DNA from: Gammaproteobacteria bacterium
GTDB lineage: Bacteria; Pseudomonadota; Gammaproteobacteria; JAJFKO01
Direction: 5' to 3'
Length of the DNA: 64,000 nucleotides
Assembly (NCBI GenBank): GCA_021773175.1
Contig: JAJFKO010000010.1
Coordinates: 62,001-126,000, forward strand
The notes beneath the pieces were generated by a model that saw nothing but the letters and a program-made list of their open reading frames with translations, searched no databases and had not been told where the DNA came from. Position 1 is the stretch's first letter; the number at the start of each line of letters is the position of its first letter. Positions 1 through 8,460 of the stretch are shown one piece after another. The position numbers and the translations under genes are program-made.

Positions 1-2
1 CT

Positions 3-857
3 GCTACAGACGCTCGTGTCATGACCGTTAAGCCAATTAAAACGCCGGCAGTTCAAGATACAGCTCCAACCGTGGTTCAACCAGAAGTACCGAGTGATGC
101 TAAAATGAGCTCAGTAACAGCTAATAATCCAAGTATGAGAGCTCGAGCAACAACGCATTTACAGCGTGTAGTGGTTAGCGGAGGCAAACAAGATAGGGGT
201 AGCGATCAAGATGATAGTTTAAGTAGCGTTAGCTTGTTATTGGGTTATAAACTTCAACCATATAAATCTATAGGTTGCTATATAGTTGATACAGTTAGAC
301 TTGATGATTGGCTGGCTCACTTAAGTGAGGTGGTTAGCTGTTTTAAGCATTCTTTAGGTGATGCAAGTAACTTAAATTCACAAGAAAATTACCAACTATT
401 GATCCCCATACATCTAAATGATGGTTATTGGAGTTTACTTGAAATTTCTTATTCTTCTGAGACAGTAACAATAAACTATGTTGATTCTCGTGGATGCGAT
501 GTTCCGGCTGACATCAAGGCGATTTTCGCAAGAGAAAATAGTTTTCCTGATACTGTTATTAACATGCAGTTCAATGCTGATTTAGGTTTAGATAAAGCGT
601 TAAGTAATACATGGATAGTTGAAACTGTTGTTGCCATTGCATCTAAAAGCCAAATTCCGCAAGTTAAATCTGAACTGGAGATTGCAGCAGATAGACATTC
701 AAGCTTGCTTGCAAAACGGGCAGGGCAATCTGTTCAAGTGGATGTAAATGCTCTGCGTAACTTTAGTTTTCTTCAGTCTGGCTTCGGCAATATGCCTCAA
801 GGCCATCCTGCAGCAGCAAAAAATCGTTCTGTGCTCAGAAAAGAAGTCAGAGTCTAA
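3..857 (+). CDS. Ulp1/C48-like protein, 5' end outside window, catalytic residues degenerate
   Basis: The reading frame is open to the left window edge, so the ATG at 21 is probably internal and the gene is partial. Numbering from that ATG, residues 126-160 (IPIH, then GYWSLLEI, then YVDS) and 183-204 (a Gln, then SNTWIVE) follow the spacing of Ulp1/C48 cysteine peptidases: HW-strand, Asp, Gln, and a CGxW-type Cys site. The Asp (155) and Gln (183) are present. Tyr136 stands where the catalytic His is expected before Trp137, and Ser195-Asn196 where Cys-Gly is expected. It would therefore be a pseudo-protease, possibly a ubiquitin/SUMO-like binder. This is pattern recognition only. The last 20 residues are basic and probably disordered. 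It ends 43 bp from the convergent acyl-CoA dehydrogenase gene. Confidence 0.5.
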   Translation, partial: ATDARVMTVKPIKTPAVQDTAPTVVQPEVPSDAKMSSVTANNPSMRARATTHLQRVVVSGGKQDRGSDQDDSLSSVSLLLGYKLQPYKSIGCYIVDTVRLDDWLAHLSEVVSCFKHSLGDASNLNSQENYQLLIPIHLNDGYWSLLEISYSSETVTINYVDSRGCDVPADIKAIFARENSFPDTVINMQFNADLGLDKALSNTWIVETVVAIASKSQIPQVKSELEIAADRHSSLLAKRAGQSVQVDVNALRNFSFLQSGFGNMPQGHPAAAKNRSVLRKEVRV

Positions 858-900
858 TAAAGCAATCCAGAACGTATAAACTCCCTAAGAGCATGAAAAA

Positions 901-2691
901 CTAAAACAGCTCTTCAGGCATAGCCATTAATGTATTACTACCCGTAAGGATGATTTGTTTTAAACTAAACACTTTTGGCAATAAGCGTTGCATGAAAAAA
1001 CGTGCCGTGTGGATTTTTGCTGTATAAAAATCTTTTTCTGCAGAACCATCTATTTTATTAAGCGCGATAGCCGCCATTTTAGCCCACATAAAACCAAAAG
1101 CGGTTAAACCAAATAAGTGTAGATATTCTGTAGATGCCGCGCCGGCTTCAGCAGGATTTTTTCCTGCATTATCTAATAGCCATTGGCTGACATCGCGTAG
1201 TGTTGTTAAAGCATTATTAAGTGGTTCAATAAATTCTTGCATAGCATTATTATTGTTTTGTTCATTAATGAATTTATCGACTTGTTCAGTGAAAATAGCT
1301 AAGTGCTCACCGTTGTTTGCCAGTAATTTACGTCTTACTAAATCGAGTGCTTGAATACCGTTAGTGCCCTCATAAATTTGGGCAATACGAACATCACGAA
1401 CAAACTGCTCCATTCCCCATTCGCTAACATAGCCATGACCACCCAGAATTTGTAGCCCCATATTACATACATCTAAACCAACATCTGTAAAATAAGCTTT
1501 AACAATAGGTGTTACTAATGCAACAAAGTTAGCTGCTTGTTGGCGTTGTTCAGCATCAGGATGATGATGTTCTAAATCAACATGCATGCCAACCCAAACA
1601 GCAAAAGCGCGAGCCGCTTCGTTATAAGCTTTCATGGTTAATAACATGCGACGCACATTTGGGTGCACAATAATAGGGTCTGCTGATTTTTCTGGATGTG
1701 TTGCACCTTGTGGAGCACGACCTTGGAGTCTATCTTTTGCATAGAGCAATGCATTTTGATAAGCAACCTCACCAAGTCCTAAGCCTTCGACACCAATCGC
1801 TAAACGTTCAGTATTCATTACTGTAAACATGGCATTCAAGCCACGATTAGGTTCACCAACAAGATAACCAACAGCATTATCATAATTTATAACACAGGTT
1901 GCCGAAGCTTTAATTCCCATTTTATGCTCGATAGAGCCACAACTGACATGGTTACGCTCACCAATACTATTGTCTTCATTAAGTTTATGTTTAGAGACTA
2001 GAAATAAGCTTATACCTTTAACACCTGCTGGCGCATCTGTTAATCGGGCTAAAACAAGGTGCACAATGTTATCTGTTAAGTCATGGTCACCACCGGTAAT
2101 AAAAATTTTAGTGCCACTGATATTATAAGTGCCATCATCATTGGATTCAGCTTTAGTGCGTAGCAAACCTAGATCACTACCACAGTGTGGTTCAGTTAGG
2201 CACATGACACCAGTCCATTCACCGCTTGTTAACTGTGGTATGTAAGTATTTTTTAATTCTTCTGTTGCATGCTGTTCAATAGCATTAGCAACAGCGTGGG
2301 TTAAGCCAGGATATAAACTAAAAGAAACATTGCTCGAGCTGAGCATTTCTTCATTTAAGGTATTGACCATTTGTGGGAAGCCTTGACCGCCGTAATTTGG
2401 ATCTGCTGCAATCGCTGGCCAACCAGATTCTTGATAGGTTTGATAAGCTTCTTTAAAGCCTTTAGGTGTCGAAACTTTACCATTATCAAATTGACAACCT
2501 TCTTGATCGCCAGATTGATTCAGTGGTTGTAACAACGTTTCATTAATTTTTGCGGCTTCTTCAAGTACGGCATCGATAAGGTCGGGAGATATTTCTGCAA
2601 AGTTAGGGCAGGTGTTGAGTAAATTTTCAACACTCCAGACTTCTTGTAATACAAACTGCATATCACGAATCGGTGCTTTATAACTTGGCAT
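901..2691 (-). CDS. acyl-CoA dehydrogenase, long (DmdC-like) subfamily
   Basis: This is an FAD-dependent acyl-CoA dehydrogenase that oxidises an acyl-CoA to the 2-enoyl-CoA in the cytosol; the chain length is not predictable. At 596 aa it is longer than the classical family of about 380 aa. It matches the subfamily with a short extra N-terminal segment and a C-terminal helical extension (DmdC-like, often labelled acyl-CoA dehydrogenase with C-terminal domain). Visible motifs are the flavin-contact TEPHCGSDLG, GTKIFITGG, and IYEGTNGIQALDL, whose Glu is the likely catalytic base. It lies downstream of, and on the same strand as, a hotdog thioesterase and yihY, probably in one transcript, which fits acyl-CoA turnover. 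The exact substrate, including a DMSP-type thioester, cannot be told. Confidence 0.93.
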   Translation of the reverse strand: MPSYKAPIRDMQFVLQEVWSVENLLNTCPNFAEISPDLIDAVLEEAAKINETLLQPLNQSGDQEGCQFDNGKVSTPKGFKEAYQTYQESGWPAIAADPNYGGQGFPQMVNTLNEEMLSSSNVSFSLYPGLTHAVANAIEQHATEELKNTYIPQLTSGEWTGVMCLTEPHCGSDLGLLRTKAESNDDGTYNISGTKIFITGGDHDLTDNIVHLVLARLTDAPAGVKGISLFLVSKHKLNEDNSIGERNHVSCGSIEHKMGIKASATCVINYDNAVGYLVGEPNRGLNAMFTVMNTERLAIGVEGLGLGEVAYQNALLYAKDRLQGRAPQGATHPEKSADPIIVHPNVRRMLLTMKAYNEAARAFAVWVGMHVDLEHHHPDAEQRQQAANFVALVTPIVKAYFTDVGLDVCNMGLQILGGHGYVSEWGMEQFVRDVRIAQIYEGTNGIQALDLVRRKLLANNGEHLAIFTEQVDKFINEQNNNNAMQEFIEPLNNALTTLRDVSQWLLDNAGKNPAEAGAASTEYLHLFGLTAFGFMWAKMAAIALNKIDGSAEKDFYTAKIHTARFFMQRLLPKVFSLKQIILTGSNTLMAMPEELF

Positions 2692-2758
2692 CTTAGTTTC
2701 TCCCTGATCAATATCTGAAAGTCGCTAAATATAGCATAAATTGCTTGGCAAAACAGGT

Positions 2759-3235
2759 TTACCCAACCAAATACGTCCCTGTTCCTGTTGCTAAAAGAAT
2801 ATCTTCTTGATTGCACAGTTCTGCATGAATCACGGTAACTTTATTGCCCGCGCGTAAGATATTTGCTGAGGCTGTAAACTCTTTGCCTATGCCCGGTCGC
2901 AAATAATCAATGCGTAAATCAATCGTGCCGACTTTAGCAATACGATCTAATTGTTCTTGCCGAGATAAGCTTGATAATTTACCAAGCATATTGGCCAGCG
3001 TGACCATACCACCAACATGATCTAATAACGTTGCGATAACACCGCCATGGAGCGTGCCCTGAAAAGGATTGCCAATAAATTCTTTTTGCATGGGCAGCGT
3101 TATGCTAGCAGTATTAGGCGTGATTTCTTTAAGTTGCATACCAAGGTTCGTTGCAAAAGGAATAACACTAATAAATTGTGAAGCCATTTCTTCTAGTAAT
3201 GCATGTTGTTTTTCATCAAAGATATTATCGTTCAT
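2759..3235 (-). CDS. PaaI/YigI-like hotdog acyl-CoA thioesterase
   Basis: The 158-residue protein has a single hotdog domain. The signature GNPFQGTLHGGVIATLLDHVGG (about residues 55-76) holds the HGG turn and the acidic residue used by PaaI-type thioesterases to hydrolyse acyl-CoA. The later strand RIDYLRPG is also typical. It starts 17 bp after the end of yihY and stops 67 bp before the acyl-CoA dehydrogenase, all on the minus strand, suggesting a three-gene unit. Substrate is unknown; medium- or long-chain acyl-CoA is a guess from the YigI relatives and its neighbour. Confidence 0.88.
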   Translation of the reverse strand: MNDNIFDEKQHALLEEMASQFISVIPFATNLGMQLKEITPNTASITLPMQKEFIGNPFQGTLHGGVIATLLDHVGGMVTLANMLGKLSSLSRQEQLDRIAKVGTIDLRIDYLRPGIGKEFTASANILRAGNKVTVIHAELCNQEDILLATGTGTYLVG

Positions 3236-3252
3236 TGTTTATTGCCTTAATT

Positions 3253-4476
3253 CTAGTTCGTCGTAGCAAAATCATGTTGGTAAAGCTCAGCAAGTGATGT
3301 TTTAGCGATGGTACTTAAATTATTATTTACAGAGTTTAATACTGAATCTAAACGCTTATCAAGAATTTCTCGAGGTAACGGCCACGGCAAGCTTTGGTAA
3401 AGCTCGAATAAGCTAACATGATTGCAATCGCGGGTTAAAACAAACGTGTCACCTTTGGTCGTTTCTATAAAATGTCGGTTTTGTAACTCTTCGAGAATTG
3501 CGCGCGGCGGTAATTCATAGTTTTCCTTATCATTCATAATCAAATGCTGCATTGATAGCGCTTCACCATCTTGCTGTGCTTGCCACAAATAACCTAACCA
3601 CCGAAATGCATGAGTGAAGGGATCAAGCTTAATACCTGGACGAATAACATAGGCTATCGATAATGCATAACTGATTTCAGCACCAAATAAAATAATTGTC
3701 CAAGCTAAATAAAGCCATAATAAGAAAACGGGAATGGTTGCAAGTGCACCGTAGAGTATGGCATAGGTGGAAAAATTTTTTATATATAGACCAAATAGCC
3801 ATTTGGCAATTTCAAATGCTATGGTTGCAAAAGCCGCAGCAGCAAAACCATAACGCAGTTTAACTTGGCAGTTTGGTACAATGATATAAAGAATAGAGAA
3901 GGCAACAAAGCTTAAGGCAATGGCAAAAACTTTGTAATAAGGGTGATGTAAATTTTGTATGCCATTAAAATAAGAACCAAGTAAGGGTAAGCTTCCTAAG
4001 TAAGAAGAAATAACAAGACTTACACCGATTAAAATTGGAATGAGTGTTAGCATCGACCAGTAAAGAATAAAAGCAGAAATTAATTTACGCCGACGTTTAA
4101 CTTGCCATATTGCATTCAGTGCACGTTCAATAGTAAATAAAAGTAATACGGCGGTAATGATTAGAAAAATAAAGCCTAGCATTGACATACGGCTGGCTTG
4201 ATGGGCAAAGCTTTGTAAATTTGTTAATAATGTTTCACCTGATGTTGCCACGAAATTACTAAATACAAATTTTTGGACTTTATCACCCATTTCTTTGAAG
4301 GCTGGAAATGCGGCTAAGATGGTAAAACCGACAGCCATGAGTGGCACGATAGAGAGTAATGTTGTAAAGGTTAGTGCAGAAGCACGATAGATACAGTTAT
4401 CTTTTAGGAATTGTTGACAGACGAATCGCGTTAATGCAATGAAGTCTTGATAGAATTGTTGCCACTTATTTTGCAT
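3253..4476 (-). CDS. yihY: YihY/BrkB-family inner-membrane protein
   Basis: This 407-residue integral membrane protein of the YihY (UPF0761, formerly mis-called RNase BN) family is recognised by the N-terminal block YRASALTFTTLLSIVPLMAVGF, GEISYAL-like segments near the end of the core, and about six hydrophobic helices between residues 35 and 275. The last about 110 residues are soluble and resemble the winged-helix-like C-terminal extension present in the longer forms (the E. coli protein is about 290 aa). The function is not established for the family; a transporter or envelope role has been proposed. It is first in a minus-strand run with a thioesterase and an acyl-CoA dehydrogenase. Confidence 0.9.
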   Translation of the reverse strand: MQNKWQQFYQDFIALTRFVCQQFLKDNCIYRASALTFTTLLSIVPLMAVGFTILAAFPAFKEMGDKVQKFVFSNFVATSGETLLTNLQSFAHQASRMSMLGFIFLIITAVLLLFTIERALNAIWQVKRRRKLISAFILYWSMLTLIPILIGVSLVISSYLGSLPLLGSYFNGIQNLHHPYYKVFAIALSFVAFSILYIIVPNCQVKLRYGFAAAAFATIAFEIAKWLFGLYIKNFSTYAILYGALATIPVFLLWLYLAWTIILFGAEISYALSIAYVIRPGIKLDPFTHAFRWLGYLWQAQQDGEALSMQHLIMNDKENYELPPRAILEELQNRHFIETTKGDTFVLTRDCNHVSLFELYQSLPWPLPREILDKRLDSVLNSVNNNLSTIAKTSLAELYQHDFATTN

Positions 4477-4596
4477 GTTATTCTCTTTTTATCTCTGAAA
4501 GACCAACGTTAAGACTGACGCTAAATGCCAAAGTCCTAAAAAGTGTTTTGCTTAAATACTAAATTGTTAGTTAGAATACACGAAATTAACCAATGA

Positions 4597-5208
<612 letters not shown>

Positions 5209-5218
5209 GAAAGATAAA

Positions 5219-6274
5219 ATGCAAGCATTGAAAGACTTTTTTTTACAAAAAAAGAACCTATATCGTATATTATTTTTAATATTAATCGTGCTTATTTATT
5301 TATGTGTTCGTTGGTTTTTCGACTACTATGCTTACTCAAGAGATGGTTACTTATTCGCAAATGTAGTGAGTGTGAATAGCCGCGTTCCTGGTCAAGTAGA
5401 AAAAATTAATACCTACGATAATCAAAAAGTAAAAAAGGGACAATTATTATTTGCTCTCGATCCGCAAAAATATCAATACGCAGTTAATCAGGCAAAGGCG
5501 CAATTGCATTTAGCTGAAATTAATTATCAGCGTTTAGAGAATGCTGAAAAAGGAGCCGTCGATGCACTAAAGCAAGAGCAAACTCTATTAGCTTTAGCAA
5601 AAGATCATCTGCAACGTTATGCAAAGCTTTCGACCAGCGGAGATATATCGCAGATTACTGTTGCTGATACAGAAGCAAAAGTTCAGCGACTGCAAGCGAG
5701 CGTGGCCCAAGCGCAACAAAAGCTAGACGATACGCGCAAACGTTTAAATCAAAATACGATCAAAGCCGCTCGAGCAACACTAAATACAGCAGAGTATAAC
5801 TTAACACATACTAAAATTTATGCTCCTGCAGATGGTCGAATTACTAACTTTTTTATGCGAGTTGGTAATTATGTGCAGGCAGGAGAAACCTTATTTGCAT
5901 TAGTCGAAACCGATAAATGGTGGGTGATTACGCGTTATCGTGAAACTATGCTGAGTAATATTAAAGTTGGAGACAAGGTGTCGGTTCGTGTAGATATGTT
6001 CTCTGAAAAAACATTTGAAGGTGTTGTCACAAGTATTGGCTGGGGTATTAATCGCAAACAAACATCAAGCAATGCAGCACCATCTAGCCTGGCATATTTA
6101 AAAGCGACAGAATATTGGATTCGTATCGCACAACGTTTTCCGGTGCGCATTCGCATAGTAGATGCCAATATGAAAAAGTATCCATTTCGTGTCGGTGCAA
6201 GTGCCAGAACAACCGTATTATTAAAAGATCATGATGTTCAGCATGAAAAGCAGAAAAACAAGGCGCCAGCATGA
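5219..6274 (+). CDS. HlyD/EmrA-family membrane fusion protein
   Basis: This 351-residue periplasmic adaptor has an N-terminal hydrophobic anchor at about residues 14-32 and a split biotinyl-lipoyl domain (VNSRVPGQVEKINTYDNQKVKKGQ, and later KIYAPADGRITNF). A long helical hairpin of coiled-coil type lies between (about 85-190), followed by a beta-barrel. This is the architecture of adaptors such as EmrA that link an inner-membrane pump to an outer-membrane channel. No pump gene is adjacent; a DHA2-type MFS pump lies far away at 53625-55202. The stop codon falls in a weak GC hairpin (CAAGGCG/CGCCTTG) without a T tract. Confidence 0.9.
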   Translation: MQALKDFFLQKKNLYRILFLILIVLIYLCVRWFFDYYAYSRDGYLFANVVSVNSRVPGQVEKINTYDNQKVKKGQLLFALDPQKYQYAVNQAKAQLHLAEINYQRLENAEKGAVDALKQEQTLLALAKDHLQRYAKLSTSGDISQITVADTEAKVQRLQASVAQAQQKLDDTRKRLNQNTIKAARATLNTAEYNLTHTKIYAPADGRITNFFMRVGNYVQAGETLFALVETDKWWVITRYRETMLSNIKVGDKVSVRVDMFSEKTFEGVVTSIGWGINRKQTSSNAAPSSLAYLKATEYWIRIAQRFPVRIRIVDANMKKYPFRVGASARTTVLLKDHDVQHEKQKNKAPA

Positions 6275-6301
6275 CGACGCCTTGAGGTGTAATGGCTATA
6301 T

Positions 6302-6769
6302 TTAATTCTGTAGTAATTTTTTCGTTGGGTTAACATCACTTTTAACATACTGTTCAAAAGCTTCTGCTTGCTGCTGGCTAAAACCAGTAATTAACAAATG
6401 ACTATTAATGCCAGAACGAATAGTTGCTGCTGTAATAACTTTTCCATCTAAAACAAAAAGAGCACTTTTACCAATATTATGACTTGTCATATCATGCAGT
6501 TTTGCTGCTGTCGCTTTATTTAATGTGATTTCAATCGCATAGCTATCTGGCCCGAGTTTTTCAGTCGCAATTTTTTTAATATTGCTTTTATTGAAATTTA
6601 AATGATTTTTAACAACTTGAAATTGTAAGCCAGGTTGTTTTTTGTGTAATGCTGCATTAGGTGTCATATTAGGAGAGGGTGGATTCATTGCTGCAAAGCA
6701 GCTTAATGGTAGCAATGCCGTGCAGCAAAAAATGCTGATGTGCTTGATGAATGTTCTTACTCTAGACAT
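6302..6769 (-). CDS. stand-alone SecD P1-head-like secreted protein
   Basis: The start at 6769 is chosen because AAGGAGA lies 6 bp before this ATG; it gives 155 aa beginning with a signal peptide (MSRVRTFIKHISIFCCTA, cleavage near CFA). The mature part reads like the SecD periplasmic P1-head subdomain: AIEITLNKATAAKLHDMT, then NIGKSALFVLDGKVITAATI, then ITGFSQQQAEAF. In SecD that subdomain acts in late protein translocation; here it is detached from any membrane domains. The product is probably periplasmic. Whether it works with SecDF is unknown. It is divergent from the S24 regulator. Confidence 0.72.
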   Translation of the reverse strand: MSRVRTFIKHISIFCCTALLPLSCFAAMNPPSPNMTPNAALHKKQPGLQFQVVKNHLNFNKSNIKKIATEKLGPDSYAIEITLNKATAAKLHDMTSHNIGKSALFVLDGKVITAATIRSGINSHLLITGFSQQQAEAFEQYVKSDVNPTKKLLQN

Positions 6770-6936
6770 GAAGTTCTCCTTGGTTGAATTTACGCTGCAG
6801 AGAATTGTAGAACGACTTGCTTGGAAAGGCAAAAGAGAAGCTAATGGTCTTCTAAGGTATGACAAAAAGTATATAAACGGACGACCGATATAGCCTAAAT
6901 GATAATATAGCTTTTCCATTATTATCTTTTCTGTTA

Positions 6937-6953
6937 TTTACCAAACTGGTAGA
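6937..6953. promoter_or_regulatory. short dyad upstream of S24 regulator, candidate operator
   Basis: TACCA-AAC-TGGTA is a 5-bp perfect dyad with a 3-bp centre, about 45 bp before the S24-type repressor start and in the divergent intergenic region. Repressors of this class often bind short dyads near their own promoter. No footprint or second copy supports it. Confidence 0.25.
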
Positions 6954-6997
6954 AAAAGTAAAATCCCAACGAAGCCATCAACCAACAGGTCCGTAAT

Positions 6998-7648
6998 ATG
7001 AATGTCAAAGATATTCGCCGTGAAAATATGCGAGCATTAGCCCGTTCAATCGGCGGTGTTTCCGCAATTGCACAGCGACTTGGTAAGTCACAAGGGCAAA
7101 TTAGTCATCTTATCGGTACAACACCAATAAAGAATATTGGTGATCGTATTGCTAGTGAGGTTGAAAAGGAATTCAAGAAGCCACCAGGTTGGCTCGACAA
7201 AGCTCACCCAGAGATTAATGAGACAGCTGCTTACTATGATGTTTATCATACCGTACCTTTAATTGACTGGACGTTAATTAGTTCTTGGCAAGAGCAGACG
7301 TATTATCAAAAGGAAAATGTGATTCGCTGGGTAGGATCGAGTGTGCGTCGTATGGGTGAGAAATCATTTGCAGTTAGTGTCCGAGATGACAGTATGGAAC
7401 AGGCTTCTGGCATGTCATTTCCGAAGGATTCTATTATTATTGTTGATCCAGAAAGTGTTGCTAAAAACGGTAGGTTCGTCATAGCGTGCGCTAAAGATGG
7501 AAGTCCTACGTTCAAACAACTCGTAATCGATGGTCATCAGCAATATTTAAAGCCACTTAACCCTCGTTATCCGATTATTGAACTTTCGCATCATTATCAG
7601 ATTCAGGGTGTCGTTTTGCAAATGCTGGTATTATTCGAAGAAAATTAG
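6998..7648 (+). CDS. LexA/CI-like repressor with intact S24 self-cleavage dyad
   Basis: This 216-residue regulator has an N-terminal helix-turn-helix (about residues 8-45; SAIAQRLGKSQGQISHLIG) and a C-terminal S24 peptidase-like domain. The nucleophile region SVRDDSME places Ser132, and SPTFKQL places Lys173, the expected Ser-Lys dyad, so RecA-stimulated self-cleavage is plausible. Such proteins control prophage or mobile-element genes. No phage genes are in the window. A 9-bp inverted repeat lies just downstream before the HTH-GNAT gene, which may be one of its targets. The ATG is preceded by AGG in a weak ribosome binding site. Confidence 0.85.
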   Translation: MNVKDIRRENMRALARSIGGVSAIAQRLGKSQGQISHLIGTTPIKNIGDRIASEVEKEFKKPPGWLDKAHPEINETAAYYDVYHTVPLIDWTLISSWQEQTYYQKENVIRWVGSSVRRMGEKSFAVSVRDDSMEQASGMSFPKDSIIIVDPESVAKNGRFVIACAKDGSPTFKQLVIDGHQQYLKPLNPRYPIIELSHHYQIQGVVLQMLVLFEEN

Positions 7649-7679
7649 ATAATAAAGGTAAAGTCTGTTGCCACTTAAT

Positions 7680-7723
7680 CATCCTTAAGGTAATATTCAT
7701 GCAGCTTAATTTCATTAAGGATG
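7680..7723. repeat. 9-bp perfect inverted repeat between repressor and HTH-GNAT gene
   Basis: CATCCTTAA (7680-7688) and TTAAGGATG (7715-7723) are perfect complements separated by 26 bp. The right arm contains the AAGGA ribosome binding site of the next gene. It could be an operator, an RNA hairpin hiding the RBS, or a weak terminator; there is no T tract. Confidence 0.4.
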
Positions 7724-7730
7724 TATGGCA

Positions 7731-8393
7731 ATGTGCTTTGGACTGATGATTAACAATATTCTTACTGTGCATGGTTATTCAATACGGCGGATTTCACGAG
7801 AACTTGATATTTCACCAAATACAGTGCGTAATATTCAGCGCCAAGTCACTCGTTATCCAGCACGTAAAATTAGGATTAAAATAATTTGGTTATACGAGTT
7901 ATTAGTCTATACACAACAAATATCAGGCAAGCGCGCAATGAATATCAATATTAGACGGTTAAAGACGCAAGCTATTTTAGCATTACGGCAAAAGTTATTA
8001 CGTCCAGAGCATAGTTTGGATGAATGTCGTTTTGCTGAAGACAATGACGATATGACGAGTCACTTTGGAGCTTATACTGGGAAATTATTAATAGGTATTG
8101 TTACGGTTTTTCCTGAAAATTTCCCTGATGCTCTTAATGGTGATATCTGCAGTAGTGCATGGCGATTACGAGCGATGGCAACGTTGCCGCAGCTGCGAGG
8201 TCTTGGTATTGGACGCGATCTTGTAAGTCACTGTAGTGCCTATGTGATTTTTCAGGGCGGCAGTTTGTTATGGTGTAATGCGCGGAGTCATGCCGTAAAA
8301 TTTTATGAGAAATGTGGTTTTCAACAATATGGTGATGAATTTGATATTGACAGGATAGGGCCGCATTACTGTATGCTAAAGAAGCTTCATTAG
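7731..8393 (+). CDS. HTH (IstA-like) fused to GNAT acetyltransferase
   Basis: This protein of about 220 aa has two parts. Residues about 10-45 hold a helix-turn-helix, GYSIRRISRELDISPNTVRN, very like the N-terminal HTH of IS21 IstA transposases. From about residue 70 there is a GNAT N-acetyltransferase; the acetyl-CoA loop is LPQLRGLGIGRDLV, followed by ARSHAVKFYEKCGFQ. The start at 7731 gives 9 bp from AAGGA; an in-frame ATG at 7725 and an internal ATG at 7938 (GNAT only) are alternatives. GNATs acetylate small molecules, peptides or proteins with acetyl-CoA; the substrate is unknown. The fusion could reflect a transposase fragment captured by a GNAT gene. Confidence 0.7.
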   Translation: MCFGLMINNILTVHGYSIRRISRELDISPNTVRNIQRQVTRYPARKIRIKIIWLYELLVYTQQISGKRAMNINIRRLKTQAILALRQKLLRPEHSLDECRFAEDNDDMTSHFGAYTGKLLIGIVTVFPENFPDALNGDICSSAWRLRAMATLPQLRGLGIGRDLVSHCSAYVIFQGGSLLWCNARSHAVKFYEKCGFQQYGDEFDIDRIGPHYCMLKKLH

Positions 8394-8460
8394 TCGATGC
8401 TTTTTTATGGCATTGTACTTAAATTGAAAAAGCGCATTTCATCCTAAGCTATATACCTCT

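Noticed and set aside
2520-2816. 98-aa minus-strand frame overlapping the acyl-CoA dehydrogenase start
   Set aside because: It runs in another frame across two well-supported genes and has no recognisable domain or RBS.
6642-6893. 83-aa plus-strand frame opposite the SecD-head-like gene
   Set aside because: It is antisense to a signal peptide with a clear RBS; composition is unlike a protein.
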